Shown: positions 5,376 to 11,321 of the stretch, in pieces | How the letters are laid out: each line of letters starts with the position of its first letter | Position numbering within the stretch: the first letter of the stretch is position 1 | Source: DASSUC01 sp035649895 | GTDB lineage: Bacteria > Actinomycetota > Actinomycetes > Mycobacteriales > Micromonosporaceae | Direction: 5' to 3' | DNA length: 16,388 nt | Assembly (NCBI GenBank): GCA_035649895.1 | Contig: DASRIS010000058.1 | Span: 1-16,388 of the forward strand | Program-made: the position numbers and the translations under genes | Notes under the pieces: model-generated | What the model was told of the DNA's origin: nothing | Databases searched by the model: none | Seen by the model: only the letters and a program-made list of their open reading frames with translations

Positions 5376-8201
5376 CTACTCGGAGTCCGTCAGCTCACGC
5401 CGGCTGGCCTCGCGGGCAATGTCGATCCGGGAGTGCAGGTCAAGCTTTGCCAGCACATGTGACACGTGCGTCTGGACCGTACGCCTGGATAGGAACAGGT
5501 GGGCCGCGATCTGTGGGTTGGACATGCCTTGGGCGACCAGCTTGACAATCTTGATCTCGGTCGGGGTCAGGCTGTTCCACCCCTGCTGTGACCTACGGTG
5601 CCGGACGTGTGGACCGCGCCGGATCCCGTACGCCCGGAACTGCGCCTGGGTCCGGGCCAGGTCCCAGCTCGCGCCCAGTGTCGTGTAAAGCGAGAAGGCG
5701 TCGGTGAAGTGGGTACGGGCGCCCGTCATGTCCCCGGCCGCGGCGAGCGCGACCCCGGCTGCCTCGAGCGCCTGTGCCCGCGGCAGCATGCGCCCGGCGG
5801 CCAGGTAGTGCTCGGCGGCGCGCAGCAGCTGTGCCGGGTCGTTCTCGAGCAGCCCCCGGCAGTGCGGCCCGACCGCCTGCCGGTGCGGCACGGTGGAGGA
5901 CCGGGCGATCTCCTCGGCCCGGCTGACGATGTGGCGGGCGGCCGCCCGGTCACCGACCGAGACGGCGAGGCGGACCGCGTCGGCGAGCAGCTCGGTGGTC
6001 TGCTCCACCTCCTCGGCCGTCTCCGACAACCCGGCCATCAGCACCGCGAGCGCCTGCCCCGGCTGGTCGGCCTGCTCCCGGTCGAGGCTGCGGGCCAGGG
6101 CGAGTGAGCCGATCACCCGGTCCCCGATCCGGCTCGCGTACTGCTCCGCCTGGGCCAGGTGGTCGCGGGCCGACGCGTCCCCGCGGTGCAGGCCGATCGC
6201 GGCGGCGACACCGTGGTCGCAGCACTCGACGACCGGATGCTTGGAGACGCCCAGCACATCGACCTCGGCGAGGGCGTCGTCCCACCGGCCGATGTCGAAC
6301 AGCAGCTCGCCGAGGACGCTCTGCGCCTGCGCCAGCCGTACCACGTTGCCGGCGTCATCGGCCAGCTGGCGGACCTGCTCGGCGACGCTGATCGCGTCCG
6401 CGTACCGGTCGAGGTCGCCTAGGGCGACCGCCTGGTTGATCTGGAGCACCAGCCGCAGGTCGGCCAGGCCCGGGTCGCCCTCGGCCTCGGCCAGCGCCTG
6501 GTCGAACAGCGGAAGCGCCTCGTCCACCTCACCGAGCATCCCGTGCACGATGGTGAGTACGCCCAGCGCCCACCCCTTGGCCCACCGGTCTCCGGCGGCC
6601 CTGGCCGCGTCCAGCGCCTTCTCGGCCTCCTGGCCCGCCCGGTCCACGTGGCCGAGGCTGCGGTGCGCGCGGGCGATCAGCACCAGCAGGCGTGCCCGGT
6701 GCTTGCCGTCGACCTGGGGAGAGTTCAGAGCACTCTGGAGTGCCTCGAGTGACTCCTCGGACCGGCCGACCATGGACCGGCACGAGACCAGCGTCCAGTG
6801 CAGGTCCACGAGCAGGTCAGGTCGGGTGACGTAGGCGAGGCCTGCGGTGGCCACCTGGGTTGCGCCGGCCGGGTCGCCCACCCGGTAGAGGGCGTCGGCG
6901 AGCCGGCAGGTGAGCAGGTCGTGCGGGGCGACCCCGGCCGGGATGCCGGTCAGCGCCCAGCGCAGCAGCGGGACCGCCACGTGCGGGGCGTGCCCCACCA
7001 GCTGCTGCCCGGCGCCGGTCAGCCAGGTCACCAGCCAGTCGTCGGCCACCCCGGGCGGGTCGTCCGCGTCGATCGCGGGCAGCAGCTGCCGCGCCACCCG
7101 CTCGGCCGAGGCTCTGTTCTCCACCAGCGCCCGGGCCGCGTCCCGGTGCCAGGCGGCGCGGACCGCGACCGGCATCGCCTCGTAGAGGGCGGCCCGGATC
7201 AGCGGATGGCGGAACGCCAGCTGAAGGCCGTCGCCGCGCAGCACGCCGGCGAGGATCGCCTCGTCCAGGATCGGCAGCAGGTCGTTGAGGCGCAGGCCGG
7301 CCACGACCGCGAGATCGGAGACCGAGAAGTCCCCGCCGAGCAGCGCGGCGGCGCGCAGCACCCCGCGCACCGGTGCGGGCAGGAACTCCAGCCGGTGGGC
7401 GATGGCCGCGGACAGCGAAGCAGGGGTTGGCACGTTGGTGGTCTCGACGCAGCCGTCCTCGACGGTCAGGGACCGGCCGCGGACCAGCGCGTCGACGAGC
7501 TCGGTGAGGTAGAGCGGGTTGCCGGCAGCACCGGCGGCGAGCCGGAGCAGCCGCGGGCCCGGGGTGCCACCGACCGCACCCGCGACGAACTCGGCCACCT
7601 CGTCCGCTGACAGGTTGGGCAGCTGGAGCAGGCCATCAGGCTCCACCGCGCGGCGCAGCGCGACCAGGTCGTCCCGCCGCGGCACCGGTCGGGTGGTGCC
7701 GACCACCAGCAACGGGAGCTGCCGCACCGACCGGGCCAGCCGCCCCAGCGTCATCACAGTGGCCGAGTCGGCCCACTGGAGGTCGTCGACGACCAGCATC
7801 ACCGGCCGAGCCGAGCAGAAGTCATCTATCAGTGCCAGGAGCCGCTCGGCCGCGGCAGCGACAAGGTCGATCGCGTTGGACGGAGCGGACTCCGAGCGGA
7901 GCAGCTCCACGATGCGCGCGTGGCCGCTGCCCGCCTCCGCCTGCTGCTCTACGGCGTCCAGCAGCGGCAACAGCGGAAACGCCTGGCTCAGCTCGTCGCA
8001 GGCGGCCCAGAAGACCCGGCAGCCCAGCTCCTGGGCCTCCACCGCCGCGGCGCGGACCAGGGATGACTTGCCGATCCCCGGCTCGCCCTCGACCAACACC
8101 GCCCGGCCGCAGCCGGCCTGCAGCTCAGCCACCCAGCCGCGTACCTGGTCGACGTGCTGCTGCCGGCCGACCAGCGATACCGCGAGAAGCGCCTCCGCCA
8201 T
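5376..8201 (-). CDS. LAL-type LuxR-family regulator (AAA ATPase + helical repeats + HTH)
   Basis: 941 residues, normal for large ATP-binding LuxR (LAL, MalT-like) activators. The N-terminal ATPase has Walker A GEPGIGKSS (39-47) and Walker B VMLVVDDLQWAD (134-145). The middle, about residues 330-860, is alanine-rich and helical, like the TPR-type repeats that in MalT-class proteins sense the inducer. The last 64 residues are a LuxR HTH, from LTPTEIKIVKLVAQGMSNPQ through LSRRTVQTHVSHVLAKLDLHSR. No membrane segment is seen, so it acts in the cytoplasm on DNA. The ATG at 8201 directly precedes the family N-terminus (LVGRQQHVDQV), although the ribosome site is weak. It diverges from the 62-aa exported-peptide gene across 330 bases full of dyads, suggesting joint control of both and possibly autoregulation. 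Target genes and ligand are unknown. Confidence 0.93.
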   Translation of the reverse strand: MAEALLAVSLVGRQQHVDQVRGWVAELQAGCGRAVLVEGEPGIGKSSLVRAAAVEAQELGCRVFWAACDELSQAFPLLPLLDAVEQQAEAGSGHARIVELLRSESAPSNAIDLVAAAAERLLALIDDFCSARPVMLVVDDLQWADSATVMTLGRLARSVRQLPLLVVGTTRPVPRRDDLVALRRAVEPDGLLQLPNLSADEVAEFVAGAVGGTPGPRLLRLAAGAAGNPLYLTELVDALVRGRSLTVEDGCVETTNVPTPASLSAAIAHRLEFLPAPVRGVLRAAALLGGDFSVSDLAVVAGLRLNDLLPILDEAILAGVLRGDGLQLAFRHPLIRAALYEAMPVAVRAAWHRDAARALVENRASAERVARQLLPAIDADDPPGVADDWLVTWLTGAGQQLVGHAPHVAVPLLRWALTGIPAGVAPHDLLTCRLADALYRVGDPAGATQVATAGLAYVTRPDLLVDLHWTLVSCRSMVGRSEESLEALQSALNSPQVDGKHRARLLVLIARAHRSLGHVDRAGQEAEKALDAARAAGDRWAKGWALGVLTIVHGMLGEVDEALPLFDQALAEAEGDPGLADLRLVLQINQAVALGDLDRYADAISVAEQVRQLADDAGNVVRLAQAQSVLGELLFDIGRWDDALAEVDVLGVSKHPVVECCDHGVAAAIGLHRGDASARDHLAQAEQYASRIGDRVIGSLALARSLDREQADQPGQALAVLMAGLSETAEEVEQTTELLADAVRLAVSVGDRAAARHIVSRAEEIARSSTVPHRQAVGPHCRGLLENDPAQLLRAAEHYLAAGRMLPRAQALEAAGVALAAAGDMTGARTHFTDAFSLYTTLGASWDLARTQAQFRAYGIRRGPHVRHRRSQQGWNSLTPTEIKIVKLVAQGMSNPQIAAHLFLSRRTVQTHVSHVLAKLDLHSRIDIAREASRRELTDSE

Positions 8202-8218
8202 CGAGCGAACCTAACCTT

Positions 8219-8252
8219 TCGTTCGCCTTCGATGAATCTGTCGTTCACCTTC
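8219..8252. promoter_or_regulatory. 22-bp-spaced direct repeat upstream of the LuxR gene
   Basis: TCGTTCGCCTTC (8219-8230) and TCGTTCACCTTC (8241-8252) match at 11 of 12 bases and start 22 bases apart, two helical turns, so both face the same side of the DNA. They lie 18-51 bases before the LuxR start codon. GCGAAC at 8205-8210 is an inverted copy of part of the unit. This looks like a paired activator or autoregulatory site; the binding protein is inferred. Confidence 0.45.
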
Positions 8253-8296
8253 TGTACACCTACATCCTGGGCCGGTTCGCCCGGGGTTTCGGCGCC

Positions 8297-8327
8297 GTAT
8301 GCAGGCTCGCCAGCGAGTCTGCCATAC
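8297..8327. promoter_or_regulatory. interrupted inverted repeat in the divergent region
   Basis: GTATG at 8297 pairs with CATAC at 8323-8327, followed inward by CAG/CTG with a one-base bulge and CTCGC/GCGAG. A second small dyad, ATCCAA-CAGT-TTGGAT, follows at 8333-8348. Both could be operator halves or transcript hairpins. Confidence 0.4.
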
Positions 8328-8395
8328 AACCCATCCAACAGTTTGGATCTTGTCAGATGGTGTACCGCTACCGTTCGACATGATCCAGACACCAA

Positions 8396-8424
8396 GAGTT
8401 AACTCGCCGTTTAACAACGAGTTA
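8396..8424. promoter_or_regulatory. GAGTTAACTC palindrome with a third half-site
   Basis: GAGTTAACTC (8396-8405) is a perfect 10-bp palindrome, and CGAGTTA (8418-8424) repeats its half-site, forming a second dyad TAACTCG-N11-CGAGTTA (8400-8424). It lies in the most AT-rich part of the region, about 110-135 bases before the peptide start, as expected for an operator near a promoter. Confidence 0.45.
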
Positions 8425-8462
8425 TCTGCTAGTCACTTTCCGTCGTCACCGTCAATGTCCAC

Positions 8463-8497
8463 CTAGCCAGGTGACTCTGCCGGAGTCACCTGGCTAG
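8463..8497 (+). promoter_or_regulatory. perfect 15-bp inverted repeat in the peptide-gene leader
   Basis: CTAGCCAGGTGACTC (8463-8477) is an exact reverse complement of 8483-8497, with a 5-base loop TGCCG. It ends 21 bases before the Shine-Dalgarno site of the peptide gene. If transcribed it makes a stable leader hairpin (attenuator, terminator or mRNA stabiliser); as DNA it is a strong operator candidate. Confidence 0.6.
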
Positions 8498-8531
8498 TGA
8501 CCCCTATCCGTGGCCGGCTTAGGAGTACGTC

Positions 8532-8720
8532 ATGCGGACCAAGCGCAGCGTTGCAGGCCTCATCGTAGCCATGATGACCACAGGAGCCCTCGGGACCGGC
8601 ACAGTCGTGGGAGTCGACACCTACCACGACATCCGCAAGCCCGGCGGGGCACAAGAGACCGTCGCAGTCGAGTCAGTTGTCACCTCCGACGCAACAGCTG
8701 ACACGTACCACGACATCTAA
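8532..8720 (+). CDS. exported 62-aa peptide precursor with duplicated DTYHDI motif
   Basis: 62 residues; TTAGGAG lies 6 bases before the ATG. The N-terminus is a Sec-type leader: basic MRTKR then a hydrophobic stretch to about residue 28, with no clean Ala-x-Ala site, so it may be cleaved near residues 21-23 or remain as an anchor. DTYHDI occurs at 29-34 and again at 57-62, where it is the exact C-terminus; the two copies match at 17 of 18 bases but the 22 residues between them (rich in Val, Ala, Thr, Glu) are unrelated. No Cys, so not a disulfide or lanthipeptide type. Third-position GC is lower than in neighbours. Divergent from the LuxR regulator. A signalling-peptide precursor is the leading hypothesis; a small cell-surface protein is the alternative. 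I know no named family for it. Confidence 0.75.
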   Translation: MRTKRSVAGLIVAMMTTGALGTGTVVGVDTYHDIRKPGGAQETVAVESVVTSDATADTYHDI

Positions 8721-9110
8721 TGATGCCGCTCCCCCGCGCGGTTGGGAAGGGTTGTCGACCCGCAAAATGCAAGTGCAAGTTTCCACTTGCGGATCCGCCG
8801 CCCATCCCCTAGCACCTGACCAGCGTGTCTGTCCGCCAGCGGCGACACCATCGGTCGACGGCCGTTGAGGCGCGGCCCAGACCGGCCGCCGCTCGCGGGC
8901 AGACACGCCAGGTTCAGCCAGGTGGTTGCGCGCAGCAAGACGCATCATACGGGCATCCGTCACCGTCTGTGCGCACAACACGAAGGTCAGACTGCTTCAG
9001 CCGGGCCGGCGAAACATCAGCCACCTGACGTATATGAGACCTACGGCAGTCACGTACGCGCAGGTCATCGCAGGTGGACGGGGGGATGCCTCCGGCAGGT
9101 GCGGGGCTGC
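8721..9110. other. gene-free region between convergent peptide and MerR genes
   Basis: No convincing gene in 390 bases; short open frames here lack ribosome sites and coding-like composition. It holds a small hairpin (GCAAGT-TTCC-ACTTGC, 8775-8790, preceded by a direct GCAAGT repeat) that may end the peptide transcript, and the long hairpin listed separately. The final 100 bases contain repeated GCAGGT words and nothing else I can name. Confidence 0.5.
8823..8908. ncRNA. long imperfect hairpin, candidate structured RNA or bidirectional terminator
   Basis: Bases 8823-8836 pair with 8895-8908 (14 pairs, one G-U), then after a single C/C mismatch 8838-8844 pair with 8887-8893 (7 pairs). Further in, 8852-8856 pair with 8880-8884 and 8860-8864 with 8873-8877, closing an 8-base loop. 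About 31 pairs fold in 86 bases. It lies between convergent genes, about 100 bases from the peptide stop and 200 from the MerR stop. A small RNA, an unusual terminator or a relic palindromic element are all possible. Confidence 0.4.
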
Positions 9111-9950
9111 TCAGCCTAGCCGCTGGGTCGCGTAGGCGTCCATGGCATCCCGCAGGTAGGACACCAGGGCGTCATCACCGCCGCCGATGTTCTGGCGGAA
9201 CCGCTCGTCGTCCACGTACATCTGGCCGAGGTTGCGGTACGCCTGCGCATCGGGGGTCCAGAACAGGCTGGTGACCTCGTAGTGCAGCTGCACCAGGGCC
9301 TGGACCCGGGCATCGTCAACGGGGACGCCGGCCCTCAGCAACGGAGCCAGGCCCTCGTGGACCCGTTGGTACCCGGTGCGGGCCTTCTCAGCGTCCGCCT
9401 CGGACCAGCCCCGCATCCGCTCGTACGACGCGTCGACCGCGGCGTCGCCCCAGCGCTGCCGCGCCTCGGCCTCGTACGGGTTGTGCTCGAAGCCCTCGAA
9501 GATCTTGTCGGCTGCCATCTCTCCTCCGTTCTCAATACTGTCGATGGTCGCCGTGACCGTCTCCAGCAGGCGCCCGAGCCGGTCCCGCTCGGCGACCAGC
9601 CACGCCTGGTGCCGGCGCAGCGCGGCCACCGTGGCGGCATCGCCGCGGTCCCCGGTGTCGGTGCGATGCCCGGCGTCGCCGCGATCTCCGGCGTCGCCGC
9701 GATCCCCGGTGTCGGTGCGATGCCCGGCGTCGCCGCGATGCGCCAGGATCTCGGCGATCGCGGCCAGGCCGAGCCCCAGCTCGCGCAGGAGCAGGATCTG
9801 CTGCAGGCGCAGCAGCTGCTCCCGCTCGTAGTACCGGCGCCCGCTGGCGGTGACCCAGGCCGGGCGTAGCAGCCCGATGGCGTCGTAGTGGCGCAGCGTG
9901 CGGGCGGTCACCTTGGACATCCGCGCCACGGACGCGATCGACCAGCTCAT
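9111..9950 (-). CDS. MerR-family regulator with TipAS effector domain
   Basis: 279 residues. The ATG at 9950 has AAGGGAG 6 bases upstream and yields a standard MerR N-terminus; the frame runs on to 10022 without another supported start. Residues 5-70 are the winged HTH (SIASVARMSKVTARTLRHYD, then GLLRPAWVTASGRRYY). Residues 110-140 form the dimerising coiled coil, and 147-278 a TipAS-like helical domain (FEGFEHNPYEAEARQRWGD). TipAS domains bind thiopeptides and other multidrug ligands, and the regulator usually activates its own promoter. Two oddities: residues 73-105 are hexapeptide repeats (GDAGHR, TDTGDR, GDAGDR) from an 18-bp minisatellite, placed between HTH and coiled coil; and the protein has no cysteine, so the covalent thiopeptide capture known for TipAL cannot occur. 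Its targets are unknown. Confidence 0.93.
   Translation of the reverse strand: MSWSIASVARMSKVTARTLRHYDAIGLLRPAWVTASGRRYYEREQLLRLQQILLLRELGLGLAAIAEILAHRGDAGHRTDTGDRGDAGDRGDAGHRTDTGDRGDAATVAALRRHQAWLVAERDRLGRLLETVTATIDSIENGGEMAADKIFEGFEHNPYEAEARQRWGDAAVDASYERMRGWSEADAEKARTGYQRVHEGLAPLLRAGVPVDDARVQALVQLHYEVTSLFWTPDAQAYRNLGQMYVDDERFRQNIGGGDDALVSYLRDAMDAYATQRLG
9650..9739. repeat. 18-bp minisatellite inside the MerR gene
   Basis: Five 18-base units run head to tail: 9650-9667, 9668-9685, 9686-9703, 9704-9721 and 9722-9739. The 36-base pairs 9650-9685 and 9704-9739 are identical, showing a recent duplication. Being a multiple of three, the array keeps frame and adds or removes six residues per unit. 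A weaker sixth unit may precede it. Confidence 0.9.
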
Positions 9951-9991
9951 CGCGCGCTCCCTTCGGCCCCTGGTTGGGTCCGGCACGCTCG

Positions 9992-10023
9992 ACGGTAGAG
10001 GTTGACGTAACGGCAGCTTCAAC
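9992..10023 (-). promoter_or_regulatory. MerR-type promoter/operator of the TipAS regulator
   Basis: On the minus strand TTGAAG (10017-10022) and TACCGT (9992-9997) are separated by 19 bases, the stretched spacing typical of MerR-activated promoters. An imperfect dyad GTTGA...TCAAC (10001-10023) covers the -35 and spacer. The start codon is about 40 bases downstream. Autoregulation is inferred from family behaviour. Confidence 0.5.
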
Positions 10024-10052
10024 TCATTACCGGAGGGCTTCGGAGGGGTGGC

Positions 10053-11201
10053 TTACAGGAGGGCGGCGACCTCCTCGGCGATGGCCAGCTCCTCGTCGGT
10101 GGGCACCACACAGACGCTCACCCGGGCGCCGTCGGCGGAGACAACCCGCGGGCCGTCGCCGCCGGCCTCGTTGCGGGCCGGGTCGACGGCGATGCCCCAG
10201 GCCTCCAGCCCGGCCAGCGAGGTGGCGCGCACCTGCGCCGAGTGCTCGCCGATCCCGGCGGTGAACGCGATCGCGTCGAGGCGGCCCAGCACGGCGTGGT
10301 AGGCGCCGACGTACTTGCGGATGCGGTGGCAGTAGACGGCGAAGGCGAGCTCCGCGGCAGGGTCGCCACCGGATCGCCGGGCGAGCACCGCGCGCATGTC
10401 GTTGTCGCCGCAGAGCCCGACCAGGCCGCTGCGGTGCCACAGCAGGTCGTCGATCTCGGCGACGCTCATGCCGCTGACCCGGTGCAGGTGCGACACCACG
10501 GCCGGGTCGAGGTCACCGCTCCGGGTGCCCATCACCAGGCCCTCCAGCGGGGACAGGCCCATCGAGGTCTCCACGCTGCGCCCGCCGGACACCGCGGCGG
10601 CGCTCGCGCCGTTGCCCAGGTGCAGGACGATCGTGTTCAGCTCCGCCACCGGCCGGCCGAGCAGGGCGGCCGTACGGCTCGCGACGAACCGGTGCGAGGT
10701 GCCGTGGAAGCCGTACCGGCGGATGCCGAAGCGCTCGGCGACGGCCACGTCAAGCGCGTAGCTGGCGGCCGGCGGCGGCAGGGTGGCGTGGAACGCGGTG
10801 TCGAAGACGGCCACGTGCGGCACGTCGGGCCGCAGGGCCCGGGCGACCTCGATGCCGGCGAGGTTGGCCGGGTTGTGCAGCGGGGCCAGCGGGACCAGGT
10901 CCCGGATGGCAGAAAGCACCGCGTCGTCGATGACGGCCGGCTCGCGGAACCTGGCCCCGCCGTGCACCACCCGGTGGCCCACAGCGCGTAGCCCCGGCAG
11001 GTCGTCGAGCCCGAGGGCGTCGGCGATCCGGCGCAGCGCCGCCGCGTGGTCGGGTACGCCGTCCGGCTCCCCGACGCGCTCCACCACGCCGCCCGGCTCA
11101 CCGGTGCGCTCGACCGGGCCACCAGGGCCGGAGCTGGGACGGTCGAGATCCACCAGCCGGTACTTGACCGAGGACGAGCCGCTGTTGAGCACCAGGATCA
11201 T
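10053..11201 (-). CDS. ackA: acetate kinase
   Basis: 382 residues; converts acetyl phosphate and ADP to acetate and ATP in the cytoplasm. The acetokinase signature VLNSGSSSVK (4-13) gives Asn6; other expected residues are Arg77 (GHRVVHGG), Asp134 (FDTAFHAT), His166 (GFHGTSHR), His194 (LHLGNGAS), Arg227 (GTRSGDLD), the TAGIGEHS motif (314-321) and Glu369/370 (PTDEEL). The ATG at 11201 begins exactly at the family N-terminus, though its ribosome site is poor; the open frame upstream is not coding. Residues 30-49 are an imperfect duplicated decapeptide (VERTGEPGGV, VERVGEPDGV) in a surface loop. It diverges from phosphoketolase, whose product is its substrate, across 120 bases, so shared regulation is likely. 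No phosphotransacetylase gene is in the window. Confidence 0.96.
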   Translation of the reverse strand: MILVLNSGSSSVKYRLVDLDRPSSGPGGPVERTGEPGGVVERVGEPDGVPDHAAALRRIADALGLDDLPGLRAVGHRVVHGGARFREPAVIDDAVLSAIRDLVPLAPLHNPANLAGIEVARALRPDVPHVAVFDTAFHATLPPPAASYALDVAVAERFGIRRYGFHGTSHRFVASRTAALLGRPVAELNTIVLHLGNGASAAAVSGGRSVETSMGLSPLEGLVMGTRSGDLDPAVVSHLHRVSGMSVAEIDDLLWHRSGLVGLCGDNDMRAVLARRSGGDPAAELAFAVYCHRIRKYVGAYHAVLGRLDAIAFTAGIGEHSAQVRATSLAGLEAWGIAVDPARNEAGGDGPRVVSADGARVSVCVVPTDEELAIAEEVAALL

Positions 11202-11321
11202 GCCAGCACCGTAAGCGCCGTACGGCTGCGGCACTGTGGTGCGCGCCGCTTTCGTGGGCGTGGCGGGCTCCCGGGGAGGAAGTATGCAAGGAGGAAAGAC
11301 GGCTGGACAGGAGGCGCAGCC
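11202..11321. promoter_or_regulatory. divergent ackA / phosphoketolase control region
   Basis: These 120 bases must hold promoters for both genes. Visible elements are the perfect palindrome GCCGTACGGC (11217-11226) and two purine-rich tracts on the plus strand, AAGGAGG at 11288-11294 and AGGAGG at 11309-11314. Only the second is correctly spaced (7 bases) to the phosphoketolase ATG. No clear -35/-10 pair and no GGGAC-type hypoxia box was found. Confidence 0.45.

Noticed and set aside
8677..9135. several 60-85-aa open frames after the peptide gene
   Set aside because: They overlap each other and the long hairpin, lack ribosome sites and show no family resemblance.
9650..9739. CRISPR-like array
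   Set aside because: Units are 18 bases head to tail with no spacers, and the array is in frame inside a MerR gene.
11046..11321. N-terminal extension of phosphoketolase
   Set aside because: It overlaps acetate kinase on the other strand; AGGAGG is correctly placed only for the ATG at 11322.
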